64,000 nt of DNA, from the NCBI RefSeq assembly GCF_000974785.1, contig NZ_BBWV01000001.1:124001-188000 (forward strand). The letters run 5' to 3'. The first letter of the stretch is position 1. Each line of letters opens with the position of its first letter. This DNA comes from Flavihumibacter petaseus NBRC 106054. GTDB lineage: Bacteria > Bacteroidota > Bacteroidia > Chitinophagales > Chitinophagaceae. Under the pieces are notes generated by a model. That model was not told the DNA's origin and made no database searches. It saw nothing but the letters and a program-made list of their open reading frames with translations. Below are positions 32,096-41,449 of this stretch, one piece after another. The position numbers and the translations under genes are program-made.

Positions 32096-33268
32096 TCAGA
32101 ATGCTTCTGCAAAATTGATATAGGTGCCACTGATACCATGTGGACCGAAACCAAAATCAAAGCGCATATTCGTATTGTTCTTGGAATCGACCTTGATCCG
32201 GATACCCCCGCCGTAGGAAAGGTGGAAGCCATCCAGGCTCATATCGCCATAGTCCTTCCCCACCCTGCCGGTGGCGATCCAGGCAGCCACCCCGAAAATT
32301 TTCCACACCGGCATCCGGTATTCCACCTGGGCGTCTACCAGTACATTGTCGCGGTAAGCGCCCTCATAATATCCCCTCATCTTACTGTCACCACCCATCA
32401 TCGCCATATCGTAAAATGGCTCATTACCGTCCGTCCAGGTAGTCGTTGCCTGCACAGCGATCACATGGTTCTTCCAGGGATTCCAGAACTTGCGCGTGTC
32501 AAGTACCCATTTGCTGTATTGGTACTTACTGCCGATGAATGTGGGATGCCAGGCAAAACTGGTCAGGATCAGGGATCCGGAATAGGCATTGTACCGGTTG
32601 TCGCGGCTGTCATAGGCAAAGGAAGCACCGATGCCATTGCTGAAACCGCCTTCTACACCCTTCACCTGGTCTTTGATCAGGAAACTGGAACTGTCCAGCT
32701 CCATGTTGAAATAATCCATGATTTCCAGGATAAATCCACCGTAGATGTTTTTGTCCTTCTTAAGCCGGATCAGGCCGTTCAGCAGGAACTTGATGCGCTC
32801 CGTTGTGATCTCCTCCATATCGTCCCGGGATACATCATTGCCAATTCCGAACAGGTATTCAGGGTTTTTCTTGTAGTTCACATAACTAATCGCCATGTAT
32901 TTCTTTTCCTTCCAGATCAGTTCCGTGGAGATAGAAGCATTTATCCTCCCCTTGGTCGAAAACGTCACGACTTCCGAGATTTTGGATGGATTGGAAATGG
33001 TATCCTTTTTCGACAGTTTGAACAGGTTGAATTTAGCGAGACCAATGGTGGTACCCGCTTCTGTAGAATACGACACGATCGGCACCGGTATGATCTTGAA
33101 CAGGTGTTCCATTTTCTTGTTGAAAGAATCAAATTTTGAGAGCGTATCCTTTGCGGGAGCGGCGGTGTCAGCTACAGGTACTGCGGCGGCAACTGAATCT
33201 GTGGTTTGTGCCAATAAACCCTTTAACAAAGCCAAACTGATGATTGTAAGGATTATGCCTTTATTCAT
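32096..33268 (-). CDS. POTRA-less Omp85/BamA-type outer-membrane barrel
   Basis: The 390-residue protein has a signal peptide (ending GLLAQ), an Ala/Val-rich linker, an N-terminal barrel start (IIPVPIVSYSTEAGTTIGLA) and the motifs AYDSRDNRYNAYSG (about 218-231) and SKMRGYYEGAYRDN (about 297-310, the VRGY-type loop). It ends in the hydrophobic strand GTYINFAEAF. It is the first gene of the minus cluster, 122 bp before the OmpA-type gene, and is divergent from the DUF4239 gene at 33519. Confidence 0.87.
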   Translation of the reverse strand: MNKGIILTIISLALLKGLLAQTTDSVAAAVPVADTAAPAKDTLSKFDSFNKKMEHLFKIIPVPIVSYSTEAGTTIGLAKFNLFKLSKKDTISNPSKISEVVTFSTKGRINASISTELIWKEKKYMAISYVNYKKNPEYLFGIGNDVSRDDMEEITTERIKFLLNGLIRLKKDKNIYGGFILEIMDYFNMELDSSSFLIKDQVKGVEGGFSNGIGASFAYDSRDNRYNAYSGSLILTSFAWHPTFIGSKYQYSKWVLDTRKFWNPWKNHVIAVQATTTWTDGNEPFYDMAMMGGDSKMRGYYEGAYRDNVLVDAQVEYRMPVWKIFGVAAWIATGRVGKDYGDMSLDGFHLSYGGGIRIKVDSKNNTNMRFDFGFGPHGISGTYINFAEAF

Positions 33269-33518
33269 AAGGATCTGCGGTTATTCAGTTGATTCCTTTG
33301 TCGCGATTGATTATTACCAAGTGCTGACGGAATGCCGTCATGTGTCAAAGGGTGGGATCTGCTTTGTTTTGTTTCCGAAGGGCGGTAGTTGAAGATAGGT
33401 ATTCCACTGCAAAATGATGGGTCACAACAACCGCAAAAGCCTGGGTAAATGGGTGGTTTACAGTAAAATGACACGGGGTTTCCGGCTGCACTTTCCCAAA
33501 AAGGCGGTATTTTAAACC

Positions 33519-34295
33519 ATGTACGTGATAGCAGCACTATTTGATTCCCGGTGGTTTCCGGTCATTTATTTATTGCTACTGGGGTGTAGCATTCTACTGG
33601 GCGCCTGGATGGCGAACCGCATGCACCTCCATGAACATATGGAATGGACTTCCAATAACCTGTCCGGTGCCGTGATCAGTTTTTTTTCATTATTGCTCGC
33701 ATTCAGCCTCTCCTCCTCTGCCGGTTCCAACAAGGAACGGACCCGCCTGATCCACCAGCATGCTGATGCCATCGGCCGGTTATACCGCAAGAGTTTTCTG
33801 CTCAATGACAGCGTCAAAGCGAGCATCAAATCTTATGCAGTGCAATGCCTGAACCTGAAAATCCGGTCCTCTCAATTACATGGCGATGCCCGGCGGCATA
33901 TTGACAGCGCTTCATTCTGGTTGAATGAAAATTACCTGAAATCAATCACGCGCATTAAAAATGCCAATGCTGAAGACCAGCAGGTGGCACGACTGATCGC
34001 GGATGAAGTGCAGGCGATTATGGCGCTTGACAACAATATTCATTACAGCAACCAGGAACGCACCCCTGCCATGGTAATGCTGCTGTTGATGGTCGGCTCC
34101 CTCATGGTCGGCTTCCTCATGGGACTTGGCCGATATCATTTCAGGCAGCGCAAATACCTTGGCCCAACCCTGTTCCTATTTCTTTCAACGATGACCGTCC
34201 TGGCCATACAGGATATGGACAATCCGCATACGGGAATGATCCGCCCGCCTTATGACGTTTACCAGGATGCACTGAATGAGATCAACAACGATTAA
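33519..34295 (+). CDS. DUF4239-like membrane protein
   Basis: The 258-residue inner-membrane protein has two transmembrane helices near the N-terminus (about 10-30 and 47-65: VISFFSLLLAFSLSSSAGSN), a soluble helical middle (about 70-180) and two C-terminal helices (about 184-205 and 215-232), closing with QDMDNPHTGMIRPPYDVYQD. This is the layout of DUF4239 (bestrophin-like) proteins, whose function is unknown. It converges on nuoN with only 4 bp between stop codons. Confidence 0.7.
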   Translation: MYVIAALFDSRWFPVIYLLLLGCSILLGAWMANRMHLHEHMEWTSNNLSGAVISFFSLLLAFSLSSSAGSNKERTRLIHQHADAIGRLYRKSFLLNDSVKASIKSYAVQCLNLKIRSSQLHGDARRHIDSASFWLNENYLKSITRIKNANAEDQQVARLIADEVQAIMALDNNIHYSNQERTPAMVMLLLMVGSLMVGFLMGLGRYHFRQRKYLGPTLFLFLSTMTVLAIQDMDNPHTGMIRPPYDVYQDALNEINND

Positions 34296-34299
34296 TGAA

Positions 34300-35745
34300 T
34301 TACCGAAGCAGCAGGAAATCTCTGACAACAGCCAGGAACATGCCGGGAAAGACCCCGAGCCAGCAAAGCAGGAACAGCATCACCCACAATGTTGCATAGG
34401 TAGCGAAATGAAAAAATGGATGCAGTGTATGTTTTCGTTCTTCCGCAGCGGGCGCATCAGCAAACAATGTACTGATGATACGAAGGTAAAAGTAGAGACT
34501 GACGACACTGGCCAATACCAGTACCGTTACCGGCAGCCAGAGGTTTGCCTGGACACCCGCGGCCAGCACAAAGAACTTTGCCAGGAATCCAGCAGTGAGC
34601 GGAATGCCCGCCAGGGAGAAGAGAGCAATGGATAGTACCGCCGCCAATGCGGGGTACCTCCAGAACAACCCCCTGTAATCCGCGATATCTTCCGCATCTC
34701 TTTCCCGGGTGGACATTACGGTTATTACGCCAAGGGCTGAGAGCAGGGTGATGGAATAGGACGAGAGGTAAAAAATGGTCGCTTCTACTCCTGCGGTATT
34801 GCCCGGCAGGAAGGCCACCAGCAGGTAACCAAAATGCGCAATGGAAGAATATGCCAGCAACCGCTTAACATTTTGCTGCTGAAGGGCAAGGAAATTTCCT
34901 GTGATCATCGATGCGATGGCGACAATTGAAAAAATCGTAGTGAATACCGGGAACTGTTGCAGGCCGATCTGCTGAGACAGCCGCAACAATACGGCGAACA
35001 CGGCGATCTTGGAACTGGTGGCAATGAATGCAGTCACTGGCGCAGGCGCCCCCTGGTACACATCGGCTGCCCAAAGATGAAACGGCACCAATGCCAGCTT
35101 GAACCCGACAGCCACCAGCATGATACTGATACCCATGATAAATAATACAGAATTTGCCGGCCTGGTTGCAGCGAGACGTTGCACTATAAAGGCAAAATCC
35201 ATGCTCCCCGTTTCCATATAAACCAATGCCATTCCAAATAAGAGAAAAGCTGAAGACAGGGCCGCCAGGATCAGATATTTCATACCGGCTTCAATGGCAT
35301 TGTTGCGGTAGCGAAGATATCCGACCAGTGCATATAGGCCAACGCTAAGCAGTTCCAGTGCCAGGAAGAAGGATAAAAAATGCTTGCTGATGGTCAGTAC
35401 AGCCCCGCCCAATGTTGCGAGGAATAGCAGGATATAATATTCCCGCGGGTTTTCTTCCCGTTCTTCAAAATAGACAAAAGAAAAAAGTCCCACCACCAGC
35501 ACCGAAAATACGATCATACCGGTAAAGATTGCTGCAAAACCGTCTACCAGGAATAGTGGCGGCAGCGCCCTGGGCAATACAGTTCTGACCTGCCACATGG
35601 TAAACACAACCAGACACATCATCAGGAATCCGGTAACCTGGATAACCGTATGCCGCTGACGAAAGGCAATCAGCAGGATCACCACTATCGAAGATGCAGC
35701 CAGGAGGACGAATGGAAGGATGGCCTGAAATTGCAATTCGCTCAT
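34300..35745 (-). CDS. nuoN: NADH:quinone oxidoreductase subunit N
   Basis: This antiporter-like membrane subunit of complex I has 481 residues, close to the 485 of the E. coli protein. About 14 transmembrane helices are visible; the proton-channel core includes KYLILAALSSAFLLFG and GFKLALVPFHLWAADVYQGA with the conserved Lys and Pro-His, and VKRLLAYSSIAHFGYLLVA. Its start overlaps the nuoM stop by 4 bp. It is the last gene of the operon. Confidence 0.96.
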   Translation of the reverse strand: MSELQFQAILPFVLLAASSIVVILLIAFRQRHTVIQVTGFLMMCLVVFTMWQVRTVLPRALPPLFLVDGFAAIFTGMIVFSVLVVGLFSFVYFEEREENPREYYILLFLATLGGAVLTISKHFLSFFLALELLSVGLYALVGYLRYRNNAIEAGMKYLILAALSSAFLLFGMALVYMETGSMDFAFIVQRLAATRPANSVLFIMGISIMLVAVGFKLALVPFHLWAADVYQGAPAPVTAFIATSSKIAVFAVLLRLSQQIGLQQFPVFTTIFSIVAIASMITGNFLALQQQNVKRLLAYSSIAHFGYLLVAFLPGNTAGVEATIFYLSSYSITLLSALGVITVMSTRERDAEDIADYRGLFWRYPALAAVLSIALFSLAGIPLTAGFLAKFFVLAAGVQANLWLPVTVLVLASVVSLYFYLRIISTLFADAPAAEERKHTLHPFFHFATYATLWVMLFLLCWLGVFPGMFLAVVRDFLLLR

Positions 35746-37220
35746 ATGCCTCCGGATGAATGATGAATGATATTATTCAGGGCCGCCTTAACAAGGTCCA
35801 TTACCGGCTGGGGATACAAACCCAGTACCACGATACTGCAGCTTAATACCGCAATGATCACCCACTCCCGCAGGCTGAGATCCCTGTACGTGCCTGAAAT
35901 CGCCAGGGGTCCAAGAAATACGCTTTGCATCATCCGCAGGGAATAGACGGCAGCCAGCACCAACCCAATGCTTGCAATGGTGGTCAGGGTGCTGTTCACC
36001 TGGAAAGTTCCCAGCAACACCAGGAATTCAGCAATAAAATTTCCCAGCATGGGCAACCCGAGCGAAGCCATCGTAAACAACATGGCCGCACCGCCCATGG
36101 CAGGCATCAACGTCCACAATCCACCCATTTTATTTATTTCCCGAGTATGCAGGCGTTCCTTAAGCATGCCCGCCAGCAGGAACAATGCTCCCGTGCTGAT
36201 GCCGTGTGCCAGCATTTGCATCACCACACCCTGGAGTGCAATCTCCCGGAACGAAAATATTCCCAGCAATACAAAGCCCATATGGCTTACCGAAGTATAA
36301 GCGATCAGTCTTTTGATATCGGTCTGGGCAAAAGCAAGTAACGCACCATAAATAATCCCTATTACACCCATCAGCATGGCCCATGACGCGATCGCTGCAG
36401 CCTGTTCGGGGAACAGGGTCAGTACAAAACGCAGGATGCCGTATGCTCCCGTTTTCAACAGCAGTCCTGCCAGGATCAAACTTCCTGCTGTGGGCGCTTC
36501 GCTGTGTGCGTCGGGCAACCAGTTATGCAGGGGAACCATCGGCAGCTTAACGAGAAACGCGACCAGGAAGCCGCTCATGATCCATCGTGCAGCCGAAGGC
36601 TGGATGGTGGTTTGCAGCAAATCGAAGTAGCCGAAACTATATGCGCCAGTTTGCTGCCCATGAATAAAATACAGGGCAAGGATAGCCAGCAGCATCAGCA
36701 GGCCGCCAGCCTGGGTGAAGATGAAAAACTTATAGGAAGCATAGCGGCGATTGCTGTCGCCCCATATCGCAATGAGAAAATACATCGGCACCAGCATGAG
36801 TTCCCAGAAAAAGTAAAAAAGAAAAAGATCCATGGCAATGAACACACCGCTGATTCCCGCAATGGTTGCCAGCAGGTTGAAGAAATAGAAACCCGTCCTT
36901 TGCCTGATTTCGGTCCAGGAACAAAGCACGGCCAGGGTCCCGAGAAAGTAGGTCAGCAACTGAAGGATCAGACTGAGACCGTCGAGCGCGATATGAAAAC
37001 TGATTCCAATAGCCGGAATCCAGTTTACCCGGTAGTCGATGAGCCAGGCAGTACCGTTTACTCCGCCCCTGTAAGTCATTGCCAGCGAAGAAAAGACGAC
37101 AAGTCCTGCCAGCATAGCTACCAGCGCAATCCACCTGCAGACAACGAAACGCTTCGATGCCGACAACCAGCAGGAACATCCGCCCAGGAGCAACACAATT
37201 ATCGGTATTACCAGTATCAT
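35742..37220 (-). CDS. nuoM: NADH:quinone oxidoreductase subunit M
   Basis: The 492-residue antiporter-like subunit pumps protons in the membrane arm. Visible signatures are FYFFWELMLVPMYFLIAIWG with the conserved Glu on helix 5, KLPMVPLHNWLPDAHSEAPT and SVILAGLLLKTGAYG-like helix 8 sequence (GSLILAGLLLKTGAYGILRF), and DIKRLIAYTSVSHMGFVLLG. The ATG at 37220 overlaps the nuoL stop as ATGA; an upstream in-frame ATG at 37280 would lie within nuoL. Length fits E. coli NuoM (509). Confidence 0.96.
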   Translation of the reverse strand: MILVIPIIVLLLGGCSCWLSASKRFVVCRWIALVAMLAGLVVFSSLAMTYRGGVNGTAWLIDYRVNWIPAIGISFHIALDGLSLILQLLTYFLGTLAVLCSWTEIRQRTGFYFFNLLATIAGISGVFIAMDLFLFYFFWELMLVPMYFLIAIWGDSNRRYASYKFFIFTQAGGLLMLLAILALYFIHGQQTGAYSFGYFDLLQTTIQPSAARWIMSGFLVAFLVKLPMVPLHNWLPDAHSEAPTAGSLILAGLLLKTGAYGILRFVLTLFPEQAAAIASWAMLMGVIGIIYGALLAFAQTDIKRLIAYTSVSHMGFVLLGIFSFREIALQGVVMQMLAHGISTGALFLLAGMLKERLHTREINKMGGLWTLMPAMGGAAMLFTMASLGLPMLGNFIAEFLVLLGTFQVNSTLTTIASIGLVLAAVYSLRMMQSVFLGPLAISGTYRDLSLREWVIIAVLSCSIVVLGLYPQPVMDLVKAALNNIIHHSSGGI

Positions 37221-39106
37221 AAAATCAGCTGAATGGTGATGATAAACAGGATACCGATCAACACACCTGCTACATACCATCGCAGAGAACCATTCTGGGA
37301 GAAGCTCAGGCTGCGGTTGAACTGCTTACTAAAGGTTACGATCCCGTCGCTCAGCCTGTCAAATACATCCCGCTTATTGATGCCTGTGAGAAAAAGAAAT
37401 GGCCGCACCACCAGGTGATTATAAAGCGCATCAAATTTCCATCCGCTGAAAAAGAATTCCCTGGCTGCCGCCGGAAACCTGGAGGATTTCCATTGAGCCA
37501 GCACAGCTGTATTGCGGAAATACAGATAATAGCCGGTGCAGATGCCAGACAATGTAATGACCACAGCAACTATCTGTAAGATGAACTCAGGCGGATGCCC
37601 TCCGCGCAGGGAAGTGGCAGGCAATACTGTACCCAGCCATTCTGAAAAAAGATGAACATTAAGCAGGTTGTGGGGCCATTCTATGAAACCTGCGGTGATG
37701 GACAGGAAGGCCAGTATAACGAGGGGTATGGTCATCGTTCTGCCGGGAGGTGAGCCAACCGGCGTCTTCCTGTCGCCCCAGAAGACAACCACCACCAACC
37801 GCGCACTGTAAAAAGCGGTAATGAAAGCTCCCACCAATCCTGCTATCCAGAAAATTGCGTTTCCACCAGCAGCACTATAAGCATACCATAATATGGCATC
37901 CTTGCTGTAAAATCCCGCGCTTATCAGCGGAACCGCTGCCAGGGAACCGGCGCCGGCCAGAAAGCAATAATACACCAGTGGCAGTTGTTTTTTCAGTCCC
38001 CCCATCCTGAATATATCCTGTTCATGATGCAGGTATTCGATCACCACGCCCGCAGCGAGGAACAGGAGCGCTTTGAAAAAAGCATGGGTAAAGAAATGAA
38101 AGATAGCCGCACTCCAGGCTCCCACGCCCAATGCCAGAAACATATAACCGATCTGACTGATAGTAGAATAGGCAAGGATTCTTTTGATATCGGTCTGCAC
38201 CATGGCGCTGCAACCGGCCACGATCAAAGTAATGCTTCCAATCGCTGCCGTAACCGTCATGGCCAGGGGCGACAGGAGGAATATGGTGTGCATACGCGCG
38301 ATGAGATAAACACCTGCGGTGACCATAGTGGCAGCATGGATCAATGCACTCACTGGCGTGGGTCCCGCCATGGCATCAGGTAGCCAGGTCTGTAACGGAA
38401 CCTGGGCCGATTTACCCATCCCCCCCGCGAGCAATAAGAGGGCAATGGTGGTAATGGCACCTGACCCGCTGCTAAACCGCTGCGGGGCCTGATCGAGGAT
38501 AGCCGGAATCTGTAAGGATCCCAGTTCCCGGAACAACAGGAAGATTCCAATGATCAGGGCCGTATCACCGATGCGCGTAATGATAAAGGCCTTGTTGGCC
38601 GCGCGGCAATTGGCTGCCGTTTCATACCAGAATCCGATCAGCAGGTAGCTGCACATACCTACGCCTTCCCATCCCAGGTAGAGCAGCACCAGGTTATCGG
38701 CCATCACCAATACCAGCATGGAAGCTACAAACAGGTTCATGCACGCGAAAAAACGGGCGTAGTCACGGTCAGCGCGCATATACGCCGATGCAAAGACATG
38801 TATCAGTGCGCCGACAAAGGTGATGATGAAAATAAATACCAGCGACAAAGCATCAACCCGCAGGGTGAGTCCAACAGCCAGTTCCGCCGTTTGGAACCAT
38901 TGCCAAAGCGACTGTATGTATACCGCGTTCCCGGAATTCCCGCTGAGATAGTCCGTACAAAGGAGAATAGCAATCAGGGCAGCCACACAAACACTTCCCG
39001 TACCGGTAAAGGCGATGGCCCGTTTAGACATAGTTTTTCCTGCCAGGGCCAACAGCAGGAAACCCGCCAAAGGCAGAACCGGGATCAGGAAAAGGTATTG
39101 TTGCAT
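37217..39106 (-). CDS. nuoL: NADH:quinone oxidoreductase subunit L
   Basis: The 629-residue distal antiporter subunit shows VLLYLGWEGVGMCSYLLIGF, GKSAQVPLQTWLPDAMAGPT, VSALIHAATMVTAGVYLIAR and TDIKRILAYSTISQIGYMFL. The C-terminus carries the long amphipathic lateral helix region and a final transmembrane anchor (WYVAGVLIGILFIITIQLIL). It lies 4 bp after nuoK. Confidence 0.96.
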   Translation of the reverse strand: MQQYLFLIPVLPLAGFLLLALAGKTMSKRAIAFTGTGSVCVAALIAILLCTDYLSGNSGNAVYIQSLWQWFQTAELAVGLTLRVDALSLVFIFIITFVGALIHVFASAYMRADRDYARFFACMNLFVASMLVLVMADNLVLLYLGWEGVGMCSYLLIGFWYETAANCRAANKAFIITRIGDTALIIGIFLLFRELGSLQIPAILDQAPQRFSSGSGAITTIALLLLAGGMGKSAQVPLQTWLPDAMAGPTPVSALIHAATMVTAGVYLIARMHTIFLLSPLAMTVTAAIGSITLIVAGCSAMVQTDIKRILAYSTISQIGYMFLALGVGAWSAAIFHFFTHAFFKALLFLAAGVVIEYLHHEQDIFRMGGLKKQLPLVYYCFLAGAGSLAAVPLISAGFYSKDAILWYAYSAAGGNAIFWIAGLVGAFITAFYSARLVVVVFWGDRKTPVGSPPGRTMTIPLVILAFLSITAGFIEWPHNLLNVHLFSEWLGTVLPATSLRGGHPPEFILQIVAVVITLSGICTGYYLYFRNTAVLAQWKSSRFPAAAREFFFSGWKFDALYNHLVVRPFLFLTGINKRDVFDRLSDGIVTFSKQFNRSLSFSQNGSLRWYVAGVLIGILFIITIQLIL

Positions 39107-39110
39107 ACAA

Positions 39111-39422
39111 CTATTTATCTCTTAACTCCTTCAGCGCGTCCACATCAAGTGTTTTATACTGGTGATAGATCTGCAGTACCAGCGCCAGGGCTACTGACAC
39201 TTCTGCGGCAGCCATAGCCAGGATAAAGAGAAACATCACCTGTCCATCGGGCTGCTGCCATTTCGATCCGGCCGCAACAAATGCCAGGCCCGCGGCATTC
39301 AGCATGATCTCTATAGAGAGCAGCATAAAAAGAATATTTTTCCGCGTCAGCACACCCACCAAACCCAGCAAAAACAGGACGGCGGCAACAATCAAAACAG
39401 TATTTGCATGAACGGGCATCAT
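39111..39422 (-). CDS. nuoK: NADH:quinone oxidoreductase subunit K
   Basis: The 103-residue subunit has three transmembrane helices. Conserved membrane Glu residues are in [17 protein letters not shown] and [19 protein letters not shown], which belong to the proton path. The first ATG overlaps the nuoJ stop (ATGA); the second Met, one codon on, could also start translation. Confidence 0.95.
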   Translation of the reverse strand: MMPVHANTVLIVAAVLFLLGLVGVLTRKNILFMLLSIEIMLNAAGLAFVAAGSKWQQPDGQVMFLFILAMAAAEVSVALALVLQIYHQYKTLDVDALKELRDK

Positions 39423-39952
39423 GGTATGGTACTTTTTTCTTCAAGGAATCGGTGTAAGTGTTTTTTCTTGTGTTGCCCGATATGGGCAGCACCAACGATG
39501 CCTGCCATCAGCAGGAATCCCGCCAGTTCAACAGCAATCAGGTAAGGACCGTACAGGGAGAGTGCCACTGCCCTCGGAGGCACTGTGGTACCCGGCAGGG
39601 CTGAGCCATTTCCCTTTAGCAACAGGACGATCATTTCTCCCAGCAGCACCAACACCAGCAGCGAAGGTCCCAGCCACACTTTTGGTGTAAGCCATTTTCT
39701 TTCCTGCGCTGCTGTTTCTTTGTCGAGATTCAGCATCATCACCACAAAAATGAAAAGCACCATGATGGCACCGGCATAGATGATCACTTCCAGTACGGCT
39801 ACAAAGGGGGCGCCCAGAGACAGGAAAATCATGGCAACGGCCAGGAAGGAGACGACCAGGTAGAGCAATGCATGGATCGGCTGGTAACGGGTGATGACCA
39901 TGACCGTTGCCAATAAGGCGATGAACGACGATATATAAAACAATAGCTGCAT
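39419..39952 (-). CDS. nuoJ: NADH:quinone oxidoreductase subunit J
   Basis: The 177-residue subunit has five transmembrane helices. The family signature lies around residues 35-75: [20 protein letters not shown] followed by [18 protein letters not shown], the helix with the pi-bulge involved in coupling. It lies 8 bp after nuoI. Confidence 0.95.
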   Translation of the reverse strand: MQLLFYISSFIALLATVMVITRYQPIHALLYLVVSFLAVAMIFLSLGAPFVAVLEVIIYAGAIMVLFIFVVMMLNLDKETAAQERKWLTPKVWLGPSLLVLVLLGEMIVLLLKGNGSALPGTTVPPRAVALSLYGPYLIAVELAGFLLMAGIVGAAHIGQHKKKHLHRFLEEKSTIP

Positions 39953-39960
39953 TTTCAGTT

Positions 39961-40476
39961 TTAAGGGAGCAGGCTGTGTATATCAACGGGAGGGTCCTCA
40001 TTTTTCCCTGTGCCTTTCGCCTTAACTCCCGCGTCCATTCCTGCAACCTTATAATAATTATACCCCGGATACTTACCCTGGCTGTTGATCAGCAGGTCCT
40101 CTTTTTCAAAAACGAGGTCCTGCCGGCGGTATTCAGCCATTTCGAAATCCGGTATGAGTTGAATGGCATAGGTAGGGCAGGCTTCCTCACAATACCCGCA
40201 GAAAATACAGCGCGAGAAGTTGATCCGGAAAAATTCAGGATACCTTCTCCCCTGTTCATCCTCTGTTGCCTGCAATGCGATACAATCTACCGGGCATGCC
40301 ACAGCGCAGAGATAGCAGCCCACACACCGTTCTCCCCCGTCAGGATCGCGGGTTAAAACAATGCGTCCCTTATACCGGGGATGCAGTTTTACTTTTTCTT
40401 CCGGGTATTCGATGGTGGCCTTTTTCCTGAAAAGATGCAGAAACACCAACCACATTGTCCTGATATGACTTAACAT
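39961..40476 (-). CDS. nuoI: NADH:quinone oxidoreductase subunit I
   Basis: The 171-residue peripheral subunit carries two [4Fe-4S] clusters (N6a, N6b): [12 protein letters not shown] and [12 protein letters not shown], joining the NuoG chain to NuoB. The ATG at 40476 is chosen because the family starts there ([16 protein letters not shown]); an in-frame ATG at 40692 would lie inside nuoH. It starts 11 bp after the nuoH stop. Confidence 0.96.
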   Translation of the reverse strand: MLSHIRTMWLVFLHLFRKKATIEYPEEKVKLHPRYKGRIVLTRDPDGGERCVGCYLCAVACPVDCIALQATEDEQGRRYPEFFRINFSRCIFCGYCEEACPTYAIQLIPDFEMAEYRRQDLVFEKEDLLINSQGKYPGYNYYKVAGMDAGVKAKGTGKNEDPPVDIHSLLP

Positions 40477-40487
40477 AGCATTCGTTT

Positions 40488-41444
40488 TTAATTTTTCAGC
40501 AACAATAAAACGGCACCGGTGATCAGGAGATTTGCCAGCACCAGTGGTAACATCAGTTTCCATCCATACCCGATCAATTGGTCGTACCGCGGCCGGGGAA
40601 GTGATGCCCGCAACAAAATGAATAAGCCGATAAAAAGGAATGTCTTCACGAAGAACCAGCCCCAGGCAGGCAAAAAGGCGGGACCGAGCCATCCGCCAAA
40701 AAAGACGGTTACCATCATGGCAGAAATCAGGGTAATGCCCAGGTATTCGCCGATAAAGAACATACCGAATTTCATTCCTGAATACTCGGCATGGTATCCC
40801 GCGATCAATTCACTTTCTGCTTCGGGGATATCGAATGGCAGCCGGTGCGTTTCTGCGATACCGGCAATAAAAAATATGATTGCCCCCAATGGCTGTGTAA
40901 GAATGAACCATGCTTCTTTCTGGGCATTCACGATATCCGCCATTCTCATGGAACCTGTCATCATCACCACGCCCATAAGTGATAAGCCCATGAACACCTC
41001 ATAGGCGATCATCTGCGAAGCACCTCTCAGCGCGCCCAGCAACGCATATTTATTGTTGGAGGCCCATCCCCCTAAAACTATACTGTATACCGCCAGGGAG
41101 GACATCGCCAGGAAAAACAGCAATCCGATATTCAGGTCTGCCACCACTATGCCAGGTGCGAATGGAATGATCACAAAACTCATCAGCACAGCACCCACTA
41201 CAATGGCGGGAGATAGTATAAAGACCCAGCGATCGGCAAATGGCGGAATCCAGTCTTCCTTAAAAAACAATTTCAATGTATCTGCCAATACGATCAGGAT
41301 TCCCAGGGGACCGGCCCGGTTCGGACCCAGCCTGTCCTGGAAAAGGGCCAGCAGTCTCCGTTCCACCCATATTAAGCCGGCAGCTATATTGAGCAGCACG
41401 AACAGAATGCCTAAAACGATCCAGATATGTTGGGCTGAAGTCAT
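40488..41444 (-). CDS. nuoH: NADH:quinone oxidoreductase subunit H
   Basis: The 318-residue membrane subunit forms the quinone chamber with NuoB and NuoD. It has eight transmembrane helices and the family signatures [36 protein letters not shown] and [20 protein letters not shown]. It starts 5 bp after nuoG. Confidence 0.96.
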   Translation of the reverse strand: MTSAQHIWIVLGILFVLLNIAAGLIWVERRLLALFQDRLGPNRAGPLGILIVLADTLKLFFKEDWIPPFADRWVFILSPAIVVGAVLMSFVIIPFAPGIVVADLNIGLLFFLAMSSLAVYSIVLGGWASNNKYALLGALRGASQMIAYEVFMGLSLMGVVMMTGSMRMADIVNAQKEAWFILTQPLGAIIFFIAGIAETHRLPFDIPEAESELIAGYHAEYSGMKFGMFFIGEYLGITLISAMMVTVFFGGWLGPAFLPAWGWFFVKTFLFIGLFILLRASLPRPRYDQLIGYGWKLMLPLVLANLLITGAVLLLLKN

Positions 41445-41449
41445 GTTTG

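Noticed and set aside
40477-40692. Longer nuoI start at 40692
   Set aside because: It would overlap most of the nuoH 3' end; the family begins at the Met encoded at 40476.
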